Below, piece after piece: positions 7,633 through 14,893 of a stretch of 64,000 nt of DNA (positions are counted from its first letter, which is position 1; each line of letters opens with the position of its first letter). Source of the stretch: Verrucomicrobiaceae bacterium (GTDB lineage Bacteria > Verrucomicrobiota > Verrucomicrobiia > Verrucomicrobiales > Verrucomicrobiaceae); contig JAIXSY010000025.1 in NCBI GenBank assembly GCA_027484445.1, positions 475,717-539,716 on the forward strand, in the 5' to 3' direction. Position numbers and translations under genes: made by a program. The notes beneath the pieces are model-generated. The model did no database searches and had not been told where the DNA came from. It worked only from the letters and a program-made list of their open reading frames with translations.

Positions 7633-10224
7633 TCACTTCACCGTCACCCACAGCGGGGAAGACCAAGCCATGTTGCCATCCACCTGCTCGATGCGCAGGT
7701 AGTAGCGGTTTTCCCCAGGCAGCGGCGACTCATCCGTCCAGCGGTGAGTCACGGATTTCGTGCCGGGTTCCAGGATGTGGTGGTTGACCTCATTGCGCAC
7801 CACGGTCAGCCTTTTGATCACAGCTGTGCCTTCGATGCGAAACTCCAGCGTCGGCTTGCCCTGGGTTTCAAACACCTCGCCCATCAGGTGGCCGCCGCTG
7901 CTCAGCTCCACCAAGATCTTGTCCGTGGCCGCACAAGTGCGCCGTGCCTTGAACCCAGCGATGATGCCCTCGCGGGTAAAGTCCTCCACATACACGCCGC
8001 CAAAGGAAGTGTGGGTGGCGATGTGGTCGCTGGAAGCGAAGACGCCCAGCTTGTGCCCCTCGGCCAGCGCCTTTTGATAGACGCCGTTGTTGTAGCCCTG
8101 AAGGTTCACTTTGCCCGCCTCAAAGTCGGTGATGACACCTGGCGGCATCGGCTGGTTTTCACGGTCGCGGTTCGCAGGCGTGTAGGGCTCGTCTTTCCGC
8201 AAGCCCACCGTCGGCTGCGGCGCGCCCAGCCCTTCGTAGCTCACGCGCGCGCCCTGAAAGATCTCCACGGTGTTTTCATGCGTGTTGTCGATGCCATCCG
8301 CGTACCGCGTCCAGTCCGTGCCCATGCCCGTCGCCCCCGTGTGGCTGATGATCGCCACCGGCTGGCCATGCCGCTTCAGCAGATCCCATAGCTCGCTCGG
8401 TTGGATCTGAGACAAACCCGGCCCAATCGGCAGCACCGCCTGCCAGGGAGATTCACGATAGGTCTGGCGCTGGATGTAAACCATCGGGCCGCCCCGGCGA
8501 GCAAAGACGATGTTCCGGTGGCCCCAGGGAAAGACCTGCTCACGCTCATACGCGTAGAGAGAGGCGAACCCGCCCGGCGCATGAAACACATCCACCTGCC
8601 GCTGCGTGTGCCACCACTCATAGGGCGCGTAAGCTTTGCCCACATCCGTGTGGTCGGAGGTACCCAGGAAGTCGAGCCCGGCTAGGTCATAGGCGTAGCG
8701 GTAATGCTCCACGATGCAGCCATCGAAACCTGTCCGGCAATTCGAGATGTCCGTGTGCCGATGCAGGTCGCCCCACACCAGGCGGTAGCGTTTGCCACCG
8801 ATCTCCCAGGAGTGGTGCTCCGTCAGCGGACGTGGGGGTGTCGGTTCATTCAGGTAAGGCTCCGGCGGCTCTGCTCGTGCGATTTCCAGCCCAGGTTCCT
8901 CCGGCAGCAGTGGCCAGTCCGCCTCGTGCCGGATCAGGGCCGTGTGGATCTCCGCGATGCCGCTGACCTTGTTCGTCCGCTGATCGGTGGCCCACGTCAC
9001 CCACACCCCGCCTTTTGGCCCCACATGCAGCTCCTGGTGGCGATCCTGCCCCATCGTGCTGTCTGGCAGCGCCGCAGGTTCAGCCCAGCGCTTCGTTTGC
9101 GGCTCGTAGCGCGTCACTGCTGCCCGCCAGTAGGTGTTCGCAAAATAGCGGTAAGCCAACCACACCTGCCCATCCTCACGCACGGCCACGCTCGGCACGT
9201 TCACCGCAAACCCTGGGCTCGGATCAGGCGCGGGCGTCGGACGACCGTTGTGCGGCACCGGCACTTCGCGGAATTCGCCGCTGGCGATGTCGTAGCGCCC
9301 CAGCATCAGCCGCTTCTGCGCGTTCAGCCCCATCGTGTTTTCATGTCCGCGTGAGTCCAGGCCCCATTCCCGCCTGCCGCGTTCTGCAGCGATCCATAGC
9401 CCACCTTTGCCATCACTAGCGATGCTGGCCCGCGCCTCATATTCCGGCGTGGCAGGCAGCGGCTTTGCTTCCACCTTGCCATCCAGCCCCACCCTCGCCA
9501 GCCGCAGGTTAAACTCACTGCCTGCCGACGAATCATACACCACCCAAGCGCCGGACGTGTCGCTCAGGGCCAGCCTTGGCTCCCAGGCTCCGCCCTCATT
9601 CCGGGTGGAAACACGCATCGGTTCCGACCAAGCCGCGCTCCCCGGCTGCCAGTGCCGGCTCCAGATTTGCGAGGCCCCCGGCCGCACCTCCTGCCACACC
9701 ACCCACACCCGCCCCGCTGCATCCGTGCCTGCATCCGCAAAGGTGCTACCCGCATCGGGTCTTGCTGCAAGCTCGACCTCTGGCTCTAGCTTTCCTTCGG
9801 CAAAACGGCGTGCGCGCAGCGTCATCACCTCGCTTTCATCCACCTGGCCCCACACGCACCACACCCCTTCAGCCCCATCCACCGCGATGGCTGGCTGGTG
9901 GATCACCCCTGGCTCTGACATTACCGCCACTTCCTTCCATTCGCCCTGCTCACGCGTCGCCAGTCGCAGCGTGTCTGCTTGGCCATCCTGCTGGACAAAG
10001 CATGTCCACAGATGCGACTGCGGGCTGATCACAAAATCAGGAAAGTCACGATGCACCACAGGATCACGAGACACCAACTGCTGCCCCAGCGGCACCAACC
10101 GCTGCGGTGGGGGCGATGCCTGTCGCTGCCCCCTGCCACGACCTTTTTTCTTGGGGGCAGGTTCCTGGCCAGCCAACAGCATGACAAAGGTCGGCAACAG
10201 ACAGAGCAGGGCAAATCGATTCAT
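7633..10224 (-). CDS. Secreted DUF3604-family protein (PHP-like metal site)
   Basis: An 863-residue protein with an N-terminal signal peptide (MNRFALLCLLPTFVMLLAG), a Lys/Arg/Gly-rich linker and about 400 residues of repeated Trp-containing blades (WCVWGQVD, VWVVWQEVRP, VWVTWATDQRT) that look like a beta-propeller. The C-terminal half is DUF3604: WGDLHRHTDIS from residue 486 and FLGTSDHTD carry His/Asp residues arranged as in PHP-type phosphoesterases, so metal-dependent hydrolysis is plausible but not shown. DUF3604 proteins are common in marine and soil bacteria that degrade polymers. The ATG at 10224 is preferred over 10269 because it starts the signal peptide. It stands alone, divergent from glyS. 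Confidence 0.82.
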   Translation of the reverse strand: MNRFALLCLLPTFVMLLAGQEPAPKKKGRGRGQRQASPPPQRLVPLGQQLVSRDPVVHRDFPDFVISPQSHLWTCFVQQDGQADTLRLATREQGEWKEVAVMSEPGVIHQPAIAVDGAEGVWCVWGQVDESEVMTLRARRFAEGKLEPEVELAARPDAGSTFADAGTDAAGRVWVVWQEVRPGASQIWSRHWQPGSAAWSEPMRVSTRNEGGAWEPRLALSDTSGAWVVYDSSAGSEFNLRLARVGLDGKVEAKPLPATPEYEARASIASDGKGGLWIAAERGRREWGLDSRGHENTMGLNAQKRLMLGRYDIASGEFREVPVPHNGRPTPAPDPSPGFAVNVPSVAVREDGQVWLAYRYFANTYWRAAVTRYEPQTKRWAEPAALPDSTMGQDRHQELHVGPKGGVWVTWATDQRTNKVSGIAEIHTALIRHEADWPLLPEEPGLEIARAEPPEPYLNEPTPPRPLTEHHSWEIGGKRYRLVWGDLHRHTDISNCRTGFDGCIVEHYRYAYDLAGLDFLGTSDHTDVGKAYAPYEWWHTQRQVDVFHAPGGFASLYAYEREQVFPWGHRNIVFARRGGPMVYIQRQTYRESPWQAVLPIGPGLSQIQPSELWDLLKRHGQPVAIISHTGATGMGTDWTRYADGIDNTHENTVEIFQGARVSYEGLGAPQPTVGLRKDEPYTPANRDRENQPMPPGVITDFEAGKVNLQGYNNGVYQKALAEGHKLGVFASSDHIATHTSFGGVYVEDFTREGIIAGFKARRTCAATDKILVELSSGGHLMGEVFETQGKPTLEFRIEGTAVIKRLTVVRNEVNHHILEPGTKSVTHRWTDESPLPGENRYYLRIEQVDGNMAWSSPLWVTVK

Positions 10225-10375
10225 CCCCGCCAAACGCCCCACACAGCCTGTCTCTTCCCATCTTCTCATTCATTCCTTTCCCTCTTGCCGCGCCTCTGCC
10301 CAGGTGCTCCCTTCGCGCCCCCTCGCCGGTGGCACTCCAGTCATTCGGCCCAACCTCATCCTACATTCATCCACC

Positions 10376-12157
10376 ATGTCTTCCGACCCCAAAGCATCCC
10401 AAGCGCAAATGGAGAAGATCGTCTCCCTCTGCAAGCGCCGCGGCTTCATCTATCAAAGCAGCGAAATCTACGGCGGCTGCGGCGGCGTGTGGGACTACGG
10501 CCCGCTCGGCGCGGAACTGAAGCGCAATCTGCGCACTGCCTGGTGGAACACCATGACCCGCGAACGCGAGGACGTGCTCGGCCTGGATGCCAGCATCCTC
10601 ATGAATCCCGCCATCTGGAAGGCCAGCGGCCATGTCGATACCTTCGCCGACCTCATGCGCGAGTGCTCGCTGACGAACAAACGCGTCCGCGCCGATCACG
10701 TCGATCCGCAGGACGGCGTCGTCATGAAATACAGCGGTGCCAAGGCCCCGAACGGCTGGCGCTGGGACCGCGCCATTTCCGCCTTGCTGAAAAATGGCGA
10801 GCACATCGAGAGCTTCCGCAAACGCATCCGTGCCCTCATCGCGCAAAACGCCGGTGAATCCGCCGGCAAGCCCGAGGAGATCGAATTGGTCGGCGAGGAG
10901 AAAATCGACGCCGTGAATGGCAGCGTGGATTTCCATCCCGAAACCGGCGGCATGCTCGGCGAGGCCCGCCCCTTCAATCTCATGCTGAAGACCTACCTCG
11001 GCCCCACCGCGACCGAGGACGACGTGACCTACCTGCGCCCGGAAACCGCGCAGGCCATCTTTGCGCAGTTCAAGAACGTCTTCGACTCCAGCCGCGTGAA
11101 GGTGCCGTTTGGCATCGGCCAGATCGGCAAGGCCTTCCGCAACGAGGTCACGCCGAAGAATTTCACCTTCCGCAGCCGCGAGTTCGAGCAGATGGAGCTC
11201 GAGTTCTTCATCAAGCCCGACGAAGCCGTCGAAATCATCAGCGGCGAAGTCGCCAAGTGGCATGAAGGCGCCGATTTGAGCGAACCGCAGCCGAATTGGG
11301 GCTGGGAGCTGTGGCACCGCTACTGGGTGGATCAGCGCACGAAGTTCTACCAAGGCATCGGCCTTGGCGATGTGCTCGAATACTACTGGCAGACGCCCGC
11401 CGACCTCGCCCACTACGCCCGCGCCTGCGTGGACATCCTGTGCGAGTTCCCGTTTGGAACGGAAGAGCTGGAAGGCATCGCCGCGCGTGGCGACTTCGAT
11501 TTGTCCGCGCACCAGACCGCCAGCACGAAGTCGCAGGAGATCTTCGACGAAGAACTCAAAACCGCCGCCGCCAAGCTCACCAACGAGCAGAAGGAAGCCT
11601 TCATCCAGAAACGCCTCGCCGCCGAAGCCGCGAAGACCAAGGGCGAGCCCATGCCCGAGGCCGCCGTGCGTGCGTGGTTCGAGCGTCTCTTCAAAGGCAG
11701 CTACGTCCCCCACGTCATCGAACCCTCCGCCGGTCTCGACCGCATGGCACTCGCCGTCATCGCGAAGGCCTTCAGCGAGACCGAAAAAGTCGATGAGAAG
11801 GGCAAGAAGGAAGTCATCACCGTCCTGCGCCTGCATCCGCGTGTTGCCCCAATCAAAGTCGGCGTCTTCCCGCTGCTCAAGAACAAGCCCGAACTCGTCG
11901 CCAAGGCCCGCGAGGTCTATGCGCTGCTCAAGAAGCACCTGAACTGCTTCTACGACGAGACTGCGTCCATCGGCCGCCGCTACGCCCGCCAGGACGAAGT
12001 CGGCACGCCCTTCGGCGTCACCATCGACTTCGAAACCTGTGGCGAAAAAGGCCCCGAGCTCCAAGACACCGTCACCCTCCGCCACCGCGACAGCGGCGAG
12101 CAGGAACGCGTGAAAATCAGCGAGTTGCTCGGAAAGCTGCTGCCGCTGGTGAGTTGA
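10376..12157 (+). CDS. glyS: Glycyl-tRNA synthetase, single-chain (class II)
   Basis: Charges tRNA-Gly with glycine. The 593-residue protein is the single-chain homodimer type found in Gram-positives, eukaryotes and many PVC bacteria, not the alpha/beta type of E. coli. Markers: SLCKRRGFIYQSSEIYGG at the N-terminus, GVWDYGPLGAELK, the motif-2 stretch FGIGQIGKAFRNE, VPHVIEPSAGLDR (motif 3 region) and the anticodon-binding domain near the C-terminus. The frame is open far upstream (to 9335) but that part is antisense to the DUF3604 gene; the ATG at 10376 gives the normal start. The last 149 bp are duplicated downstream at 13796-13944, so the 3' end has been a recombination site. Confidence 0.93.
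   Translation: MSSDPKASQAQMEKIVSLCKRRGFIYQSSEIYGGCGGVWDYGPLGAELKRNLRTAWWNTMTREREDVLGLDASILMNPAIWKASGHVDTFADLMRECSLTNKRVRADHVDPQDGVVMKYSGAKAPNGWRWDRAISALLKNGEHIESFRKRIRALIAQNAGESAGKPEEIELVGEEKIDAVNGSVDFHPETGGMLGEARPFNLMLKTYLGPTATEDDVTYLRPETAQAIFAQFKNVFDSSRVKVPFGIGQIGKAFRNEVTPKNFTFRSREFEQMELEFFIKPDEAVEIISGEVAKWHEGADLSEPQPNWGWELWHRYWVDQRTKFYQGIGLGDVLEYYWQTPADLAHYARACVDILCEFPFGTEELEGIAARGDFDLSAHQTASTKSQEIFDEELKTAAAKLTNEQKEAFIQKRLAAEAAKTKGEPMPEAAVRAWFERLFKGSYVPHVIEPSAGLDRMALAVIAKAFSETEKVDEKGKKEVITVLRLHPRVAPIKVGVFPLLKNKPELVAKAREVYALLKKHLNCFYDETASIGRRYARQDEVGTPFGVTIDFETCGEKGPELQDTVTLRHRDSGEQERVKISELLGKLLPLVS
12009..12157 (+). repeat. glyS 3'-end repeat, copy A (within intact glyS)
   Basis: These 149 bp, ending at the glyS stop codon, are repeated in the same orientation at 13796-13944 without any insertion or deletion. 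By eye there are 7 differences, all silent for the glyS frame. Confidence 0.9.
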
Positions 12158-12170
12158 TCATGCCCTCCTC

Positions 12171-12225
12171 GTAGCGGAACACGTCAGCGTTCCGACAGCG
12201 GCGGAAGACTCACGTCTTCCGCTAC
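12171..12225. repeat. Double-hairpin palindromic repeat downstream of glyS
   Basis: Two adjacent palindromes: CGGAAC/GTTCCG (12175-12180 and 12189-12194) and CGGAAGAC/GTCTTCCG (12202-12209 and 12214-12221), enclosed by an outer GTAGCGG/CCGCTAC pair. No T-run follows. It has the form of a REP-type element and may also end the glyS transcript. Confidence 0.65.
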
Positions 12226-12241
12226 GATTGCTTGTTGGCTT

Positions 12242-12332
12242 CAGCGCCAAAGGCGCGCCCCATACCAGCCTGGGCCAACGGCCCAGGACATGCCGCAAAA
12301 AACAAGGTGAAGGGCTGAAAGCCCGCCCCATG
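12242..12332 (+). repeat. REP-like composite repeat, left copy flanking the transposase
   Basis: Three short palindromes in order: AGCGCCAAAGGCGC, CCTGGGCCAACGGCCCAGG and AGGGCTGAAAGCCC. Almost the same 100 bp recur at 14482-14584 in the same orientation and, inverted, at 12936-13026. The arrangement around an IS200-like gene is that of REP sequences mobilised by RAYT transposases. Confidence 0.8.
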
Positions 12333-12343
12333 CTCCTGCCGCC

Positions 12344-12796
12344 ATGCCGCAGTCCCTCAGCCTCGTCATCGTCCACTTGGTATTCAGCACCAAGGATCGT
12401 CTGCCGCGCTTCGACGCCCCGCTGCGACCTCACCTCCACGCCTATCTGGCCGAGGTCGCACGAAACGCCGGTTGTGAAGCCTACCGCGTCGGCGGCGTGG
12501 CCGATCATGTGCATGTCGCCATCCGACTCTCTCGCACCCTGACCATCGCCGAGTTGGTCGAGACCTTGAAGACCTCGTCCTCCAAATGGCTCAAAACCCA
12601 ATCCGCCACCTTGAGCGACTTCTCCTGGCAGCGTGGCTACGGCTGCTTCTCCGTGGCTCCGGCGGACCTGATGGCCCTCACCACCTACATCGACAACCAG
12701 GAGGAGCATCACCGCACCCGCACGTTCCAGGAGGAGTATCGGGCGTTCCTGAACAAATATGGCGTGACGTATGACGAGGCCTATGTGTGGGATTGA
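12344..12796 (+). CDS. IS200/IS605-type (RAYT-like) Y1 transposase
   Basis: A 150-residue HUH single-strand transposase. The metal-binding HUH motif is HVHVAI (His55 and His57), the family signature WQRGYGCFSV lies at 95-104, and the catalytic tyrosine should be Tyr115 in TTYIDNQEEHH. Length fits IS200 TnpA and short RAYT proteins. It is bracketed by inverted copies of the same palindromic repeats, with no TnpB/IscB partner, which points to a REP-associated (RAYT) enzyme, probably domesticated, that acts on these hairpins. The frame is intact and all key residues are present, so it may be active. The alternative is an ordinary IS200 element whose ends are these palindromes. Confidence 0.85.
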   Translation: MPQSLSLVIVHLVFSTKDRLPRFDAPLRPHLHAYLAEVARNAGCEAYRVGGVADHVHVAIRLSRTLTIAELVETLKTSSSKWLKTQSATLSDFSWQRGYGCFSVAPADLMALTTYIDNQEEHHRTRTFQEEYRAFLNKYGVTYDEAYVWD

Positions 12797-12810
12797 GGCG
12801 CGGTGAGCAT

Positions 12811-12918
12811 GGGACGGGGTTTCAGCCCTCGGCGTCGGGTGTTGCCATGTTCCTGGGCCGATGGCCCAGGGGGGGGAGCCGCCGAGATCAGGGGAAGGGC
12901 TGAAAGCCCGTGCTATGC
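12811..12918. repeat. Rearranged REP-like palindromes downstream of the transposase
   Basis: Partial units of the same repeat family: an inverted GGGTTTCAGCCCT, an imperfect CCTGGGCCGATGGCCCAGG at about 12852-12870, then AAGGGCTGAAAGCCCG in direct orientation. The mixture of orientations suggests repeated insertion or shuffling of the modules. Confidence 0.65.
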
Positions 12919-12935
12919 GCGCGGCCCGGCCAGCA

Positions 12936-13026
12936 TGGGTCGGGCTTTCAGCCCTCAACCTTGGGGTTTCGCGACATGACCTGGGCCGTTGGCCCAGGCT
13001 GGGATGGATAGCGCCTTTGGCGCTTT
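12936..13026 (-). repeat. REP-like composite repeat, right inverted copy
   Basis: Reads GGGCTTTCAGCCCT, CCTGGGCCGTTGGCCCAGG and AGCGCCTTTGGCGCT, the reverse complement of the left copy at 12242-12332 with the same module order and spacing. Together they form an inverted frame around the transposase. Its right edge overlaps the stop of the next minus-strand gene. Confidence 0.75.
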
Positions 13027-13474
13027 ACACATCGTCGGGGGTATGCGTTGGCACTGGTTTTGAAGGATCAAATAGAACGAGATAGTCGGGTGTGTCTTCG
13101 ATTGCGTCACACCATATCAAGAAGCCGCGCTGCCAAATGTAGGCACGCCTAGTAACTCGTCCTCGATAACCGATCTCCTCCGTGCCGTTGGGTTCACCAA
13201 GTTCTGCAAACAGGTTTGCAACCGTCTGGATACCTATCCGAGGAAGAAAGTTTTGTGGCAGTGCAATTTCGCTCACGACATCATCAACAACTCGAACGCG
13301 AACACCTCCGTTTAAGAAGTGCCATCCAAAGGAGTTGGTTTCAGAAAACTCCCAATCCACAAGGCTGCTCTTTGGCTCTCCGAGTTTGATGTCGAGCACG
13401 ACATAATTACGCGGGTCAAATGTTGGACTGCGAATGGCGTTTGGATCTCCGAGTATATCTGCGACGATTGGCAT
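13025..13474 (-). CDS. Orphan hypothetical protein in low-GC islet DNA
   Basis: I do not recognise this 149-residue soluble protein. It has no signal peptide or membrane segment; composition is acidic with several Trp residues (SLVDWEFSETNSFGWHFL, YIWQRGFLIWCDAIEDTPDYLVLF). Its DNA is visibly less GC-rich than the flanking genes, a sign of horizontal arrival with the islet. It lies 25 bp downstream of the broken ArsR gene on the same strand. Small acidic proteins of this shape occur among immunity proteins of polymorphic toxins, but nothing here proves that and no toxin gene is adjacent. The ATG at 13474 is the first in frame. Confidence 0.55.
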   Translation of the reverse strand: MPIVADILGDPNAIRSPTFDPRNYVVLDIKLGEPKSSLVDWEFSETNSFGWHFLNGGVRVRVVDDVVSEIALPQNFLPRIGIQTVANLFAELGEPNGTEEIGYRGRVTRRAYIWQRGFLIWCDAIEDTPDYLVLFDPSKPVPTHTPDDV

Positions 13475-13499
13475 CTTGTGGTCCGAGAAAGTTCTACAC

Positions 13500-13795
13500 T
13501 CACCCTCGCACCAAACAATACCCGAAGTCCATCTCCCAGCCGCGTTCCGTCTTCGTCGCGGGGATGGCGGGGGCGAGGTGGTAGAGGAGACGGCGGCCGT
13601 CCTGCGGGTTCTCGGCGGTGACGACGAGGCCCGCGCCGCGCAGGGCGACGAGATGCTTCAGCGTGGCGTCGAGCCGCTTGCCGACGTTTCCGGCCAGAAC
13701 GCTTGCGGTGCGGCCCTGGCCATCGGCGAGAATTTGAAGCAGGCGACGGCGGGTGGGATCGCCCAGCGCGGCATAGACGGTATCCGCCGGAATGA
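13500..13795 (-). pseudogene. ArsR-family regulator, 5'-truncated
   Basis: The minus frame encodes about 95 residues of a winged-helix ArsR/HTH_20 regulator: DTVYAALGDPTRRRLLQIL, then a helix-turn-helix region ending LDATLKHLVALRGAGLV and the wing DGRRLLYHLAPA. The domain begins immediately at the edge of the glyS 3' repeat (13796) and no ATG, GTG or TTG precedes the conserved part in a sensible position; upstream codons are glyS antisense. I infer that recombination removed the true start and promoter. ATT at 13788-13790 could in principle start translation, so a functional short form is not excluded. Confidence 0.6.
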
Positions 13796-13944
13796 CCTTC
13801 GGCGTCACCATCGACTTCGAAACCTGCGGCGAAAAAGGCCCCGAGCTCCAAGACACCGTCACCCTCCGCCACCGCGACAGCGGCGAGCAGGAGCGCGTGA
13901 AGATCAGTGAGCTGCTCGGGAAGCTGCTGCCGTTGGTGAGTTGA
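13796..13944 (+). pseudogene. Detached second copy of the glyS 3' end (copy B)
   Basis: These 149 bp match glyS 12009-12157 at 142 positions, no gaps, ending in the same TGA. The differences fall at 13827, 13893, 13902, 13908, 13912, 13920 and 13933 and each is synonymous in the glyS frame, so the copy diverged while still part of a working gene. It has no start or upstream coding sequence, only the truncated ArsR gene abutting on the opposite strand. It is either the displaced native 3' end or the piece carried in by an incoming element. Confidence 0.88.
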
Positions 13945-13987
13945 GTCCGGGCTTGAAGCCTCATGGCTGGTCCGTTAAAATCCAGCC

Positions 13988-14155
13988 ATGAGCACCGCGC
14001 TTGAAATCGAAAAAGCCATCGAAGCCCTTCCGCAAGAGGAGCTGGGCAAGTTGCGCGAGTGGTTCCACGAGCGTGAGGCCACTCTTGCGGCCTCGGCCAG
14101 CACTTTTGCTCTCTACGACACCGAGGAGGGCGAGGAACAGCAATGGGAAGACTGA
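13988..14155 (+). CDS. Small antitoxin-like protein of a MazF-type module
   Basis: A 55-residue, acidic protein starting MSTALEIEKAIEALPQEELG and ending EEGEEQQWED. The pattern of a short amphipathic helix with ALPQEELGKLREWF followed by an acidic tail is typical of small antitoxins partnered with MazF/PemK or ParE toxins. It overlaps the toxin gene start by 13 bp (14143-14155), the usual coupling in such modules. It has no obvious DNA-binding AbrB domain, so it is not a classical MazE. Function is inferred from the partner gene and composition. Confidence 0.72.
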   Translation: MSTALEIEKAIEALPQEELGKLREWFHEREATLAASASTFALYDTEEGEEQQWED

Positions 14156-14466
14156 CCGCGCTGCGTGGTGAGGTCTGGCTCGTCGATCTGGGCATGGCGC
14201 AAAAGACACGCCCTGTCCTGATCCTCAGTGTTGGCTACAGGGATGAAGAGCGAGCCTTGGTCAGTTATGTTGTCAGAACCACCAGCACACGCGGCACCGA
14301 ATACGAAGTGCCTCACCAAGCCCCCAAGTTCCTTCCTGGTGCCTTCGATGTTCAATCCATCGGCACCGTGCCGGATGTGCAGTTGATCCGCCGCCTCACG
14401 GTTTGCGACACGAACACACTCACCAAGGTCGAAGACGCCTTGAAGCGCTGGCTGGCCCTGCGCTGA
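14143..14466 (+). CDS. MazF/PemK-family endoribonuclease toxin
   Basis: A 107-residue protein with the PemK/MazF SH3-like barrel signature: LRGEVWLVDLG near the N-terminus, KTRPVLILSVGY, a strand pair VSYVVRTTSTRGTEY and a C-terminal helix (TKVEDALKRWLAL). Members cleave mRNA at short sequence motifs; the target here is unknown. It follows and overlaps the small acidic antitoxin gene. The pair sits between the detached glyS 3' repeat and a REP copy, consistent with a stabilising cargo of the islet. The start at 14143 gives the normal length. Confidence 0.85.
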   Translation: MGRLTALRGEVWLVDLGMAQKTRPVLILSVGYRDEERALVSYVVRTTSTRGTEYEVPHQAPKFLPGAFDVQSIGTVPDVQLIRRLTVCDTNTLTKVEDALKRWLALR

Positions 14467-14481
14467 GTGATCTCCCGCACT

Positions 14482-14584
14482 CCAGCGCCAAAGGCGCGAA
14501 CGATACCAGCCTGGGCCAACGGCCCAGGACATGCCGCAAAAAAACAAGGTGAAGGGCTGAAAGCCTGCCCCATGCTCCTGCCTT
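14482..14584 (+). repeat. REP-like composite repeat, third copy
   Basis: Nearly identical to 12242-12340 over about 100 bp: the same three palindromes, the same A-run and GTGAAGGGCTGAAAGCC segment, and even the same CCCCATGCTCCTGCC tail. It is in direct orientation with the left copy, so the whole 12.2-14.6 kb islet is bounded by direct repeats. Confidence 0.8.
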
Positions 14585-14664
14585 GAGGTGGCACAGAGTC
14601 GTGAAAAAAAGCTCCGTGAAGGATGTGCCTGGAGTTTATCAATTCAGTCTTGCTGTTGACTGAG

Positions 14665-14741
14665 TGGCGCACCCGTCAGGATTCGAACCTGAAACCTTCT
14701 GATCCGTAGTCAGATGCTCTAATCCGTTGAGCTACGGGTGC
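14665..14741 (-). tRNA. tRNA-Arg(ACG)
   Basis: Full cloverleaf on the minus strand: acceptor GCACCCG/CGGGTGC, D-arm GCTC...GAGC, anticodon stem TCTGA/TCAGA with loop CTACGGA (anticodon ACG, wobble A expected to become inosine), T-arm TCAGG/CCTGA with TTCGAAT. The CCA end is encoded (GCCA at 14668-14665). It decodes CGU, CGC and CGA. Confidence 0.95.
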
Positions 14742-14893
14742 GTTGCTGCCGTGTGGCGAGCGGGAGAGATAGCTAGACGAAGCCTTCCCTTTGTCAAACA
14801 GGGATATGTGTTTGAAATGATTTTCTGGTCAACGGCGGCGGTGATTGTTGGCTTTGCGGGATAGCTCAGCGGCTGGCGGGCGTTCTGTGGCGG

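Noticed and set aside
9335..10375. Long in-frame N-terminal extension of glyS
   Set aside because: The extra 347 codons are antisense to the DUF3604 gene and low in homology; the normal GlyRS start is the ATG at 10376.
10367..12085. 572-codon open frame antisense to glyS
   Set aside because: Composition is a mirror of the GC-rich glyS codons, with no start signal or domain; long antisense frames are expected at this GC content.
12158..14600. CRISPR array
   Set aside because: The repeats are palindromic, variable in spacing and orientation, and without regular spacers or cas genes; they fit REP elements.
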